64,000 bases of DNA, taken from contig JACPPG010000058.1 in the NCBI GenBank assembly GCA_016191115.1, positions 1 through 64,000 on the forward strand, in the 5' to 3' direction. The translations under genes were made by a program, and so were the position numbers. The notes below the pieces were generated by a model, which was not told the DNA's origin, searched no databases, and saw only the letters and a list, made by a program, of their open reading frames with translations. Numbering within the stretch: position 1 is the stretch's first letter; every line of letters starts with the position of its first letter. Of this stretch, positions 9,213 through 18,136 are shown piece by piece. The DNA is from Planctomycetia bacterium. Its GTDB lineage: Bacteria; Planctomycetota; Planctomycetia; Pirellulales; JACPPG01.

Positions 9213-10259
9213 TTACCTCGCTTCCACCGGAGAGCCGGACCGCCACCGCAGCGAACTATCCAAGCGGCCCGCGTCCTGCAATTCCTGGATCCGCTTGATG
9301 CGCAGGTACTTGCTTCCGAGCAACTGGTCGCGCGACAGTCCGACGTCGCGATAAGCGTCATACAATTGCCGTGCGCCGCGCGGAACCGTCCAGGAGGGGC
9401 GAAACTCCGGCAGGACGCGGGCAATCTTGTCGCAATTGACCCGGTAGCAGCGCTTGTCCGGCCCGCCCCCTGCGGCGTACTTGACGACGCTTCCCGGAAC
9501 GACCTGCCGGACCACCTCCGCGATTTCGCTGATCCGGTAGTTCTCGCCGCTTGTGCCGACGTTGAACGCCTGGTTGTGAATCCGTTCCCGCGGCGCTTCG
9601 AGCACCGCCAGGAAGGCCCGGCAAATATCCTCCACGTGAACCAGTGGCCGCCAGGGCGTGCCGTCGCTTTGAATCAGCACCTCGCCCGTGGCGTACGCGT
9701 AGCCGACCAGACTGTTTACGACCAGATCCACGCGCAGATGGGGCGACAGTCCGTAGGCCGTGGCGTTACGCATGTACGTGGGGCTGAAACGATCGTCCGC
9801 CAGGGGGACCAGATCGCGCTCGACGCGCACCTTCGATTCGCCGTAGGGCGTGACCGGGTTGAATTCCGCCTCCTCCGTGAGCGGCTCGCCATCCGCGGCG
9901 CCATACAAGCTGCACGACGATGCGTAGATGAACCGTTCGATACCGGCCGACTTGGCCGCCACAGCCAGGCGGACGCTGGCGCGGTGATTGATGTCGTAGG
10001 TACACTCCGGGTTGAAGTTCCCGAGTGGATCGTTCGACAGGGCCGCGAGGTGAACGACGGCGTCGAAGCCTGCCAGGTCGCCGCGCTCGACGTCCCGCAG
10101 GTCGATCCGCCGCGCGGATATTTCCTCCGGCGGCGCGCCGAACGTGCATCCCTCGAACAAGAAGTTGTCGAGCCCGACGACCGTGTGCCCCGCTGCTTGA
10201 AACACGGGCGCCATCACCGAGCCGATGTATCCCTTATGGCCGGTCAACAAGACGCGCAT
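9213..10259 (-). CDS. NAD-dependent sugar-nucleotide epimerase/dehydratase
   Basis: 348 residues, extended SDR family. The Rossmann start is MRVLLTGHKGYIGS (GxxGxxG variant). The catalytic region is ASSCSLYG with YGESK as the YxxxK pair, and RPLVHVEDICRAF is typical of NDP-sugar epimerases. The substrate cannot be set from sequence; an NDP-hexose used by the surrounding polysaccharide pathway is likely. Its stop is one base from the start of the permease gene, implying coupled translation. Confidence 0.85.
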   Translation of the reverse strand: MRVLLTGHKGYIGSVMAPVFQAAGHTVVGLDNFLFEGCTFGAPPEEISARRIDLRDVERGDLAGFDAVVHLAALSNDPLGNFNPECTYDINHRASVRLAVAAKSAGIERFIYASSCSLYGAADGEPLTEEAEFNPVTPYGESKVRVERDLVPLADDRFSPTYMRNATAYGLSPHLRVDLVVNSLVGYAYATGEVLIQSDGTPWRPLVHVEDICRAFLAVLEAPRERIHNQAFNVGTSGENYRISEIAEVVRQVVPGSVVKYAAGGGPDKRCYRVNCDKIARVLPEFRPSWTVPRGARQLYDAYRDVGLSRDQLLGSKYLRIKRIQELQDAGRLDSSLRWRSGSPVEAR

Positions 10260-10341
10260 GAAGGTCTCCGGTGGTGATACTTGGGCGGGATGAAAGCGAT
10301 TTCACAATCGTAGCACGCCAGAATGAACGCGCGGCCGCGCG

Positions 10342-11001
10342 TCAGTTGTGCAGAACCACCTTGCGGCAATAAAAGGCTTCCGCCTGGCGTGTCGCCGCTC
10401 CGGCCTCCATCCCGCGAATCCTTAGAATCGCTCGAAACGTCTCCGCGTCGAACCATTGTTTTTGGCGCTGCGTCTTGAAGCTTTCCAGGATCGTGGTGAT
10501 CTTCCGGTCGCAACTCGTCTCGCCGAGCGGTACAAAGAAATTCGGCTGGCCGAAGTCGCCGTCGTACTTCGGGATCTCGTACTCCAGGATCAGGTGGTCG
10601 CGAAACGTGTTCCACGTCAAATCGGAGATCAGCCGATGGTCCTGGTGGCGATCATCCCGGTAGTGCGTGAAGATCAGGTCGGGCTTGCACTCCCGTTTCA
10701 GAGCCTCGAATTCGTCTTTGATCTGCGCCCCGACAAAAGGAAAAAAGCCGTCGCGATAGCCCTTGACCACGACGTTCTTTTGCCGTGCCCCCGATAGGAA
10801 AGCATCGGCGCTGTCCCGCGCTTCGCGTGCCCGCTCTTCGCTGCCGCTGAAGACGATCCAATCGACGGACACCGCCTCGTGCTGCTCGATCAGCTCCAGA
10901 ATGGTTCCCCCGCATCCGATTTCGATATCGTCGCTGTGGGCCCCCAGGCAGAGTATCCGCGGGGACGACCCGGCCGGCAGGAAAGGACGCAGGTTAAGCA
11001 T
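10342..11001 (-). CDS. PIG-L/LmbE-family deacetylase
   Basis: 219 residues. The zinc motif AHSDDIEIGCGG (~21-32) and the second motif HYRDDRHQDH (~112-121) are those of the PIG-L/LmbE family, which removes N-acetyl groups from GlcNAc-type sugars. Here it probably deacetylates a sugar nucleotide or lipid-linked sugar in the polysaccharide pathway. Its start overlaps the end of the preceding acyltransferase gene by 8 bases. Confidence 0.87.
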   Translation of the reverse strand: MLNLRPFLPAGSSPRILCLGAHSDDIEIGCGGTILELIEQHEAVSVDWIVFSGSEERAREARDSADAFLSGARQKNVVVKGYRDGFFPFVGAQIKDEFEALKRECKPDLIFTHYRDDRHQDHRLISDLTWNTFRDHLILEYEIPKYDGDFGQPNFFVPLGETSCDRKITTILESFKTQRQKQWFDAETFRAILRIRGMEAGAATRQAEAFYCRKVVLHN

Positions 11002-12217
11002 TACTAAGAGGATGACTGGGAACGGGGACGAGCAGATCGGCGTGCACAGGCGGGTGGAACTCGAAATGCCTCTTGAGCCGCAAGAAGTGTTTTTCGTAAA
11101 GGTGATAGCTGATCCAGGCCGCGACGAAACTTGCCGCCACGATCCAAACGGCCATCACCGATTTGACGACGAACGACGGGAGGCTCGCTGGAACCGCGAA
11201 CAGCCGCACCGTGAGGAACAGAATCAGCACGTGAAACACATACATCGCGTAGCTGTATTTCCCGATTGCCCGAAGCCCCATGTTCTCCGAGAAGCGCCGC
11301 AGGCGACTTCCCTCGGCGGCGTGCAGGGTCAAAACGATGAGGGCGGCAAAACAGACCGCTAGCGCCGCCACTCCGATTGTAATCACAAACCTGCCGTCAA
11401 CGGCGGCATCGGGCATGCGCGTGGGATCGGCATCGGGAAGGAAGTGGCCCTGGCCAAGCCCGATCGCCAATAGCACCCCGCCCGCCATCCATAACGTGGG
11501 CGTGGCCCACCGCCGCAGCCGTTCCCAGTCGGCCTGATCCTTGTAGGCCAGCGCGACCCAGGAGCCGGCCAAGAGCCCGTCCAGCCGGCAGGGTGTAAAG
11601 AAAAACGCCGTCAGCGGCCATGCCCCGCTCGCGACCACGGCCACGCGCGACAGAAACGAAATCGCGCCCAGCGCCAGGCAGGCGTGCATGAGAAAGCGGC
11701 GACTGAGAGCCACGACCACCAGCGGCCACAGCAAATAGAAGTGCTCTTCGATCGCCAAGGACCAGAAGTGATGCATGCCGGCGATCATGTCACCGCCCAA
11801 TGCGACGCGCAAGTTGTACGTGTACGTGACCAACGACAGAAGCCCATCACGCGAAAACCACACGTACTCGTGCCATCCCCAAAGCTGCGCGGCGACCACG
11901 ACCGCCAGGAACCCGTAGTACAGCGGCATGATCCGCAGCACCCGCCGCGCGTAGAAGTTGCGGAAGTAGCCGGCGCAGCCCTTGGCCTCGTAGAGGATGC
12001 CAGTGATAAGGAACCCCGAAAGCACGAAGAACAAGTCGACGCCAACCCAGCCCCCGGCGAAGACCATCGCCACGGGGCGATCGACGACGCCCTGGCTGAA
12101 GGGACCTCCGAACCTGTGATTCACGTGACACAAGATTACGGCGATGATCGCCAATCCGCGCAACCCATCCAGTGCGAGAATATGGCTGGCAGCGTGGCGT
12201 GAGCTCGCGGTCGGCAT
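10994..12217 (-). CDS. Acyltransferase 3 (OafA/YrhL-like) membrane protein
   Basis: 407 residues and about ten membrane segments. HILALDGLRGLAIIAVILCH is the characteristic N-terminus, with FSLAIEEHFYLLWPL-type catalytic context (seen as HHFWSLAIEEHFYLLWPLVV). The ATG at 12217 is chosen; the open frame reaches 12289 but that would overlap the upstream cytidylyltransferase. These enzymes O-acylate sugars at the membrane, so with the MBOAT pair the cluster encodes two independent polymer acylation systems. Confidence 0.9.
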   Translation of the reverse strand: MPTASSRHAASHILALDGLRGLAIIAVILCHVNHRFGGPFSQGVVDRPVAMVFAGGWVGVDLFFVLSGFLITGILYEAKGCAGYFRNFYARRVLRIMPLYYGFLAVVVAAQLWGWHEYVWFSRDGLLSLVTYTYNLRVALGGDMIAGMHHFWSLAIEEHFYLLWPLVVVALSRRFLMHACLALGAISFLSRVAVVASGAWPLTAFFFTPCRLDGLLAGSWVALAYKDQADWERLRRWATPTLWMAGGVLLAIGLGQGHFLPDADPTRMPDAAVDGRFVITIGVAALAVCFAALIVLTLHAAEGSRLRRFSENMGLRAIGKYSYAMYVFHVLILFLTVRLFAVPASLPSFVVKSVMAVWIVAASFVAAWISYHLYEKHFLRLKRHFEFHPPVHADLLVPVPSHPLSNA

Positions 12218-12224
12218 GGATTCT

Positions 12225-13091
12225 TTAAGGGCAGGACGCGCGCGCCGCGGTGGGACCCCCGGCCGGCCGTTGTTGTTTGCGATCGCCATCGGATTCCACG
12301 GCGGCCGGCGCGCCGTCGGCGGCCTTCCATACCTCCCACGGTGCTCGGCCGCGCGTCACGAGGTCTTCGAGCTGCTGGCGGTCCTTGAACGTGTCCATGC
12401 TGGCCCAGTACCCGTCGTACTTATAGGCAATGAGCTGCTTTTGCCGGATGAGGCGCTGGAAGGGTTGTTCGACGAGCTCCTCCCCGTCCTGCATGTAGTC
12501 GAAAATCTCCTTGCGGAAGGCGAAGAAGCCCCCGTTGATCAAGAGGCCGGACTTGCCGAGGGGCTGGATCCCGCTTGCCAGGTCTTCGGTCATGGAGACG
12601 ACGTGGTAACTCTGCGACGGCGTCACGGCCAGAAAGCTGCCGATCTTGCCGCGGTCCGTGAAGTGATCGACGTACTCATCGAGCGGCAAGTCCGTCAGGC
12701 CGTCGCTGTAGTTCGCCAGGAACATGGACTCGCCTTCCAGGTAGGGCTGAACCGCCTTAAGCCGCTGCCCGATGTTGGCGGACGTGCCCGTATCGACGAA
12801 GGTGACGTTCCAGTCGTGAATGTCGCTTGAGAGCAGTCGCACGTCCTTGCCGCCGTTCGAAAAGACGAAGTCGTTGGACACGCACTCGTCGTATTTCAAA
12901 AAGTAACTCTTCACGACGTCGGCCTTAAAGCCCAGGCAGAGAATGAAATCCTTGTGCCCGTAGTGGGCATAGTACTTCATCACATGCCACAACAGAGGCC
13001 GATAACCGATGGGAACCATGGGCTTGGGTATGGAATCCGAGTATTCGCGGATTCGCATCCCCTGGCCACCGCAAAACAGCACGACTTTCAC
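12225..13091 (-). CDS. rfbF: Glucose-1-phosphate cytidylyltransferase-like nucleotidyltransferase
   Basis: 288 residues. MKVVLFCGGQGMRIREYSD (nucleotide-binding GGxGxR loop) and SIPKPMVPIG (substrate Lys) mark the nucleotidyltransferase fold. LANYSDGLTDLPLDEYV and KYDGYWASMDTFKD match the cytidylyltransferase RfbF subfamily. It would make CDP-glucose from glucose-1-phosphate and CTP. The C-terminal ~25 residues are Ala/Gly/Pro-rich and probably not part of the enzyme core. No CDP-glucose 4,6-dehydratase is recognisable unless the nearby NAD epimerase fills that role. Confidence 0.85.
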   Translation of the reverse strand: MKVVLFCGGQGMRIREYSDSIPKPMVPIGYRPLLWHVMKYYAHYGHKDFILCLGFKADVVKSYFLKYDECVSNDFVFSNGGKDVRLLSSDIHDWNVTFVDTGTSANIGQRLKAVQPYLEGESMFLANYSDGLTDLPLDEYVDHFTDRGKIGSFLAVTPSQSYHVVSMTEDLASGIQPLGKSGLLINGGFFAFRKEIFDYMQDGEELVEQPFQRLIRQKQLIAYKYDGYWASMDTFKDRQQLEDLVTRGRAPWEVWKAADGAPAAVESDGDRKQQRPAGGPTAARASCP

Positions 13092-13135
13092 GTTACGACC
13101 CCCTGTGTTGGTTCAAGCGTTATTAGCTTCGTCGT

Positions 13136-13864
13136 TCAATCGGGCTTGGTCATCGGACGAATGTGCAGATCGGTCACTTCCGCGGTGCGCGGCAGGCAGA
13201 GCGAATGGGCGACGACCGACGCCACGTCCTCCGGTTGCAGCAACCGGTCCGCGCGGTAGGGCCTCCCTTGCTCGGCATACAGGCGTTCCTGCGCCGGCGT
13301 CGCGGTTTGACCCGGAAAGACGCTAAGGACGCGAATGCCATCGCCGTTCACTTCCGCGCGCAGGCTGTCGGCGACCGCCTTCAGGGCGTGCTTGGTCGCG
13401 GCGTATTGACTCACGTGGGCGCGGGCCGCCACGCCTGCGGAGGAGTTGACAAATACGATCTGGCCCTGCCGCCGCCGAATGAGCGGCAGCGTCGCCTGCG
13501 TGAGCAAATAGGGAGCCAGCAGGTTCGTGCGGTACTGCAGATCAAGGTCATCGGCCGGGGCTTCGGCCACGTCACCCAGCCGCACGAGTCCGGCACTGTG
13601 CACCATGACATCTAGCCCGTCGAAGTCCCGTCGGAGCGCCTCGGCAAGGCGTGCAATGTCGTCGCGATCGGCCACGTCGGCCGGATGGCAATGGGACTTT
13701 GCGCCGCGTGCCATCAGGTTCGCCTGCACCTCGTCGAGCGGGGCACGCCTGCGCCCTACGAGAACGAGCGTGGCTCCCCGTTCACCAAGTGCTAGGGCGA
13801 TGGCTTTTCCGATGCCGCTACCGGCGCCTGTCACCACGGCGATTTTGTCGGCAAGGAGCTTCAT
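13136..13864 (-). CDS. Short-chain dehydrogenase/reductase
   Basis: 242 residues. The classical SDR motifs are TGAGSGIG (12-19), HSAG, NSSAG and the catalytic YAATK. FPGQTATPAQERLY resembles NADP-dependent reductases of unknown substrate. The start ATG overlaps the stop of the peptidase gene by four bases (ATGA). A sugar-modifying or general oxidoreductase role is possible and the sequence does not decide. Confidence 0.85.
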   Translation of the reverse strand: MKLLADKIAVVTGAGSGIGKAIALALGERGATLVLVGRRRAPLDEVQANLMARGAKSHCHPADVADRDDIARLAEALRRDFDGLDVMVHSAGLVRLGDVAEAPADDLDLQYRTNLLAPYLLTQATLPLIRRRQGQIVFVNSSAGVAARAHVSQYAATKHALKAVADSLRAEVNGDGIRVLSVFPGQTATPAQERLYAEQGRPYRADRLLQPEDVASVVAHSLCLPRTAEVTDLHIRPMTKPD

Positions 13865-15180
13865 GCGGGCGCGGGCGAGACAGGGGCCAACAGTTGATTT
13901 TCCACCAGCGTGCGGGCTGCCGTATGAATGGAGTCGAAAGACAGTTCTGATCGCTCGGCAATATCCAATAGCGAGTGCTCACCGTCCGAAAGATTGAGGA
14001 CCCACAACATCGCCATCTCAAGCTGGCCGGCATCCGGCAGCCCGCCGAGTGTTCGGTACAGCCCGCGCTTGCCGAGCTGGGGCTCGCACTTCGGGTTCAG
14101 GTTGCGGTAGCGGGCATCGTTCTCCAGGATGCGAAGGACCGCCAGGTAAACGGCGAGCGAGCCGGCCAAGGCTTCCGGCTTCACGAAGTCGAGGTTGTCG
14201 GCCGAGGTGTGGTACTCGGGGAACTGCCCGTGCGGCGTGCGCGTCAGGCTGCCGACGGCCAGGTTGAAGCCCGGCGAACAGAACTGCCGCTCGTCGTAGC
14301 CGTAAGGGGAAAAGGCCCGGACTTCGTACTTCTTACCACAGTGCTTGAGGGCGTGAACCACGGCCCGGTCGATCTCGGCGTCGCCGTGGCGCGACCGTTT
14401 GTAGTGGAAGGAGCCTGAGTCGCCGACGCAGGCGACCACCAGGCCGTGGCGGATGCGCGACGCCTGCGCCTCGTTGCGCGCAAGCCAGGCGATCGATCCG
14501 ATCGTGCCGGGAATGAACAGGAATCGGTAGGAATACTCGAGCGCGACGCCGCGGAGCAACTCTGCCAGAGCGGCCACGAGCGACACGCCCGATAGGTTGT
14601 CGTTGCACAGCGACGGATGGCAGGCATGGCAGGACAGCAGCACCTCGCCGGTGCGCCGGCCGGGAAGATAGAGCTCGCCATAGGTAAGCGATCCGTTTTG
14701 CAGGCTCGAGTCGATGTGGACCTCATACTCGCCGTCCGCGAGCCGCGCCAGCTCGTTGGCCGCCAGGCAGAATCCCCAGCTCTCCTGGTAGTACGACGTG
14801 CGATACGGAATCCAATCCGGCCGGTCCGAGAGCGCGTGCAAATGTTTGCGCAGCTCCGCCAGCGGCATCTTGCCATGAACGGGCACGCTGTAGTTGACGA
14901 CGTGCAGGTTCGAGCGGCGAAAGTCGACGACCTTCTCACCCGCCGCGTTCTTGATCCAAGCGTCGCGGATATTCCATTCGCGCGGCACCGTCCAGTCGAA
15001 CACCGGCGTGCCGGTGGGAACCTCGTGGATTTCCAGAGGAATTTGCTCGCGCAGGCGGCCGAGCGTCCGGCGAAAACCGTCGCCGGTGATGCTGCGGCAG
15101 ATCGGGTACAAATCCGCGATCAACCGGTGCATCCGCTTGCCCGCCGCCGCGAACTCCGTCGACGTTAGAAGCTGCTCCAC
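13861..15180 (-). CDS. DUF4910 (formerly DUF2172) aminopeptidase-like protein
   Basis: 439 residues. The N-terminus RMHRLIADLYPICRSITGDG and the metal-site region LLSCHACHPSLCNDNLSG followed by EYHTSADNLDFV are diagnostic of the DUF4910 family, whose fold is a zinc aminopeptidase with an inserted domain and a C-terminal winged helix (here SELSFDSIHTAARTLVENQ). Members recur in polysaccharide biosynthesis loci although their substrate is unknown. It sits 3 bases from the RmlC-type gene and overlaps the SDR by four bases, arguing for a role in making or tailoring a sugar-linked amino acid or amide. Confidence 0.82.
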   Translation of the reverse strand: MEQLLTSTEFAAAGKRMHRLIADLYPICRSITGDGFRRTLGRLREQIPLEIHEVPTGTPVFDWTVPREWNIRDAWIKNAAGEKVVDFRRSNLHVVNYSVPVHGKMPLAELRKHLHALSDRPDWIPYRTSYYQESWGFCLAANELARLADGEYEVHIDSSLQNGSLTYGELYLPGRRTGEVLLSCHACHPSLCNDNLSGVSLVAALAELLRGVALEYSYRFLFIPGTIGSIAWLARNEAQASRIRHGLVVACVGDSGSFHYKRSRHGDAEIDRAVVHALKHCGKKYEVRAFSPYGYDERQFCSPGFNLAVGSLTRTPHGQFPEYHTSADNLDFVKPEALAGSLAVYLAVLRILENDARYRNLNPKCEPQLGKRGLYRTLGGLPDAGQLEMAMLWVLNLSDGEHSLLDIAERSELSFDSIHTAARTLVENQLLAPVSPAPA

Positions 15181-15183
15181 GCG

Positions 15184-15747
15184 TTAATCCACCGTTTCCG
15201 CCGGCGCCGCGCGCCGTTCGGGCTGATAGTCCGGCCACGAGCGATCCGCGTCCGAAATGCAGGTGACGGTAAGCGGCCACGCGATCGCCAGCGCAGGATC
15301 GTCATAGCGGACGCCGCGTGCCTGGGCGGGCGCGTGAATCTCTGACATCAAGTACAAGAGTTGCGCGTCGTCGGTCAGCGTCTGGAATCCGTGCGCGCAG
15401 CCGAGAGGCACGTACAGCATGCGGCAGTTCTCGGCCGTGAGCTCCGCCGCGTCCCAGGCCATGTACGTGGGCGAGTCGCGGCGCAGGTCCACAACGACGT
15501 CGTAAATCGCTCCCTGCGTGCAAGAAACGACCTTCGCTTCCTCGTGCGGCGCTTGCTGGTAGTGCATCCCGCGCAACGTGCCGCGGCGCGTGTTGCGCGA
15601 GACGTTGATCTGCGCGACGCGGGCGGTCAAGCCATGCGCCGCGAATTCATTCTCGCACCACGACCGGGCAAAAAAGCCGCGCTCGTCGATGCGGCGCTCC
15701 ACGTCGATCGCATAAGCGCCGCGCACCTTGGTCGGGGTGAACTTCAT
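15184..15747 (-). CDS. rfbC: dTDP-4-dehydrorhamnose 3,5-epimerase family protein
   Basis: 187 residues of the RmlC cupin fold. Motifs are DERGFFARSW, RGTLRGMHYQ (catalytic His region) and YVPLGCAHGFQTL. The length is normal for the family. The family epimerises C3/C5 of 4-keto-6-deoxy sugar nucleotides; the neighbouring CDP-glucose-type and C-methyltransferase genes suggest a branched or deoxy sugar rather than plain rhamnose. The start ATG at 15747 overlaps the stop of the Cys-rich gene by four bases. Confidence 0.88.
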   Translation of the reverse strand: MKFTPTKVRGAYAIDVERRIDERGFFARSWCENEFAAHGLTARVAQINVSRNTRRGTLRGMHYQQAPHEEAKVVSCTQGAIYDVVVDLRRDSPTYMAWDAAELTAENCRMLYVPLGCAHGFQTLTDDAQLLYLMSEIHAPAQARGVRYDDPALAIAWPLTVTCISDADRSWPDYQPERRAAPAETVD

Positions 15748-16847
15748 ACGGCCGCCCTTGTCATCCGCGCGCCGATGGCGGACGAAGTGGACGTCTGGTC
15801 GCTCGACGCAGGCGTCTCCACGCGCTCCAGCCAGATCTCGCGCCAATAGGACGGAATCGCCCGTGGGCAGTTCAGCCGGCAAGCCGCGCTCTCGGCGTTG
15901 CACACCACGCCCTCCAGAACGATGCACGGCTGCTTCATCGAGATCATCTTGCCGGTGGGCTCCTCGATGATCCTCGTCACGCAGCTTTGGACGCGGGCCA
16001 CGCGGCCGCAGTACGGCGTCATTTCGTCGGCGTCGAAGCTCAGACCGCGGTTCTTGCCATGCTCGTCGAGGGTCTTCTCGATTTCCGCCTGCGACTTGAT
16101 CCGCACCAGCTCGCCCGGCATCAGATCGAGCCGGCCCGCGGGCGTCGTCTGGCCGTGCCGCACCTTGCCCACAACCACGGGGCTGGGGCGACCGGTCAAC
16201 CACAGGTGCATCCAGTCGCTGAAGCGGCGCACGATGCGGTAGCCGAACGGCACGTGTCGCAAAGGCGCCCGCACCAGGGCGAGGCAAAGCACGCGCGCCA
16301 CCCGCGCCGCGGAGTGGTTGCCCGTCGCCACGTCGTACAGGTACTGCCGCGCGTCCCACCAGGGAAGCCACTCGGTTGCCTCGCAGAGCTGCGTCGCCTG
16401 ACACGAATAGCGCGGCTCCTCCGTCTGGTCGCCCGCGGGCTGCTGGGTGCTGGCGACGAGCTGGCCGGCGATGCAGCCGCCGTTCGACGATGACGCGCCG
16501 GCCGGGTTCGATGGGGCGCTTGCGACGGCGCCAGCAGGCTTCAACCACGCGTCCTTCCAGAACAGGTAGCACGCCGCCTGGCAACCGCCATGCGAAGAGC
16601 CATCGCACCGCAAGCCTGCCAAATGCACGGTCGAGGCGAGCCGCCGCCCACCCGTTTTTTGAACCGTGTCGCACGTTTTGTGCGCCACCGCGCCGACGCG
16701 GAACTGCTGGCCGCAGAACCGAAGCATTTCCGGCATGAACGGCATCCCATCCAAACAGCCGCGCTCGTCGAGCGTGGCCAGGATCTCCTCCTGACCGCGG
16801 ACCTCCACGAGATCGCCTGCCCGATAGCGAGATAGAGTCCAACTCAT
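15744..16847 (-). CDS. Cys-rich protein with internal duplication, unknown function
   Basis: 367 residues, not recognised as a named family. Two halves resemble each other. The N-half reads YRAGDLVEVRGQEEILATLD...MPEMLRFCGQQFRV...LRCDGSSHGGCQAAC. The C-half reads LMPGELVRIKSQAEIEKTLD...DEMTPYCGRVARV...VVCNAESAACRLNC, ending YWREIWLERV (the N-half copy is YLFWKDAWLKP). Each repeat opens like an SH3-type strand pair and closes with a Cys cluster that could bind metal. A ~90-residue linker separates them. The ATG at 16847 is supported by the first repeat starting at residue ~8. It is coupled to the rfbC-like gene, so a role in sugar tailoring is inferred only from context. Confidence 0.75.
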   Translation of the reverse strand: MSWTLSRYRAGDLVEVRGQEEILATLDERGCLDGMPFMPEMLRFCGQQFRVGAVAHKTCDTVQKTGGRRLASTVHLAGLRCDGSSHGGCQAACYLFWKDAWLKPAGAVASAPSNPAGASSSNGGCIAGQLVASTQQPAGDQTEEPRYSCQATQLCEATEWLPWWDARQYLYDVATGNHSAARVARVLCLALVRAPLRHVPFGYRIVRRFSDWMHLWLTGRPSPVVVGKVRHGQTTPAGRLDLMPGELVRIKSQAEIEKTLDEHGKNRGLSFDADEMTPYCGRVARVQSCVTRIIEEPTGKMISMKQPCIVLEGVVCNAESAACRLNCPRAIPSYWREIWLERVETPASSDQTSTSSAIGARMTRAAV

Positions 16848-16900
16848 GCGGTTGCTGCTCGCGATGCCGAAAGCCGCCTTGTCATAGGGTAGGCCATGAG

Positions 16901-18136
16901 TCAGTCGTAAACGCGAACCTCGGGGATGGGCACGACGAACCGTCCACCCCAGTCGCGGATATAGGCCATCTGGCTCATGATCTCCGTCTTCAGATTCCAC
17001 GGCAGGACCAGCACGTAATCGGGCCGGGTTTCCTTGATCTTGTCCGGATGAAAGATGGGGACGTGGGTGCCCGGCAAAAACTTGCCTTGCTTGTGCGGGC
17101 TGCGGTCGACCGTGTAGTCGAGAAAGTCCGTGCGAACGCCGCAGTAGTTCAACAGCGTGTTTCCCTTGCCGGGGGCGCCGTATCCGGCGACCGATTTTCC
17201 GGCGCGCTTCGCCTCGATGAGGAACGATAACAGCTTGCGCTTCGTCTCCTTGACTTGCTCGCCGAAGCGTGCGTAACCGTCCCACCGCGCCAGACCGGCG
17301 GCCGCCTCGCGCGACAGCATCTCGCGTACGCGATCGTCCACGGGCCACGACGCGTCGTCGGCCTGACGAGCAAAGATCCGCAGCGAGCCGCCGTGCGTCG
17401 GCAGCTCCTCCACGTCGAAAAGCGTCAAGCCATGCGCGGCGAAAATGCGGGCGGCTGTCGTAAGCGAGAAGTATGAGAAATGCTCGTGGTAGATCTGGTC
17501 GAATTGGTTCTCCTCGATCGTCCGCATCACGTGCGGAAATTCGACCGTGATCACGCCCCTCGGCTTCAAGAGAACCTTCATACCCTCGACGAAATCGTTG
17601 ACGTCCGGCACTTGTGCCAGGACATTGTTCGCCGCGATCAGGTCGGCCTGCTTCCCCTCGGCCGCGAGTTCGCGGGCCGTGGTTTCGCCAAAGAACTTGA
17701 CGAGCGTCGGCACTCCCTTGCGAATCGCGACTTCGGCCACGTTCGCGGCCGGCTCGATGCCCAGACTTGGGATGCCGCGGGCGACAAAGTGTTGAAGCAA
17801 GTAACCGTCGTTGCTCGCCAGTTCGACGACGCGGCTGGCGGGGCCCAGGCGCCATCGCTCGATCATTTGTTCGGTGTAGACGCGGGCGTGCTGGACCCAA
17901 CTGTCCGAGTACGACGAGAAGTACGCGTAGTCGCTGAAAATGTGCTCCGCGCTGACGTACGCCTCGAGCTGTACCAGGAAGCACTCGTCGCAGACGTAGA
18001 CGTGCAGCGGATAGAAAGGTTCCATACGATTGAGCTGCGCGCGGCTCAAATAGCTCTCGCACAGCGGCGACATGCCCAGGTCCACCAGCGTGCGGCGAAG
18101 CGGCGCCGCGCAGAATCGACACCGCGGCCCACTCAT
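16901..18136 (-). CDS. C-methyltransferase of the NovU/TylC3 type
   Basis: 411 residues. The N-terminal zinc-binding region has CRFCAAPL and CDECFLVQ. The SAM domain contains VVELASNDGYLLQHF, and the C-terminal Methyltransf_14-like domain has VAGYGAPGKGNTLLNYCG and KFLPGTHVPIFHP. This three-part layout is that of C-methyltransferases acting on 4-keto-6-deoxy sugar nucleotides. The ATG at 18136 overlaps the stop of the preceding glycosyltransferase (ATGA). With the epimerases it suggests a C-methylated branched sugar in the polymer. Confidence 0.87.
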   Translation of the reverse strand: MSGPRCRFCAAPLRRTLVDLGMSPLCESYLSRAQLNRMEPFYPLHVYVCDECFLVQLEAYVSAEHIFSDYAYFSSYSDSWVQHARVYTEQMIERWRLGPASRVVELASNDGYLLQHFVARGIPSLGIEPAANVAEVAIRKGVPTLVKFFGETTARELAAEGKQADLIAANNVLAQVPDVNDFVEGMKVLLKPRGVITVEFPHVMRTIEENQFDQIYHEHFSYFSLTTAARIFAAHGLTLFDVEELPTHGGSLRIFARQADDASWPVDDRVREMLSREAAAGLARWDGYARFGEQVKETKRKLLSFLIEAKRAGKSVAGYGAPGKGNTLLNYCGVRTDFLDYTVDRSPHKQGKFLPGTHVPIFHPDKIKETRPDYVLVLPWNLKTEIMSQMAYIRDWGGRFVVPIPEVRVYD

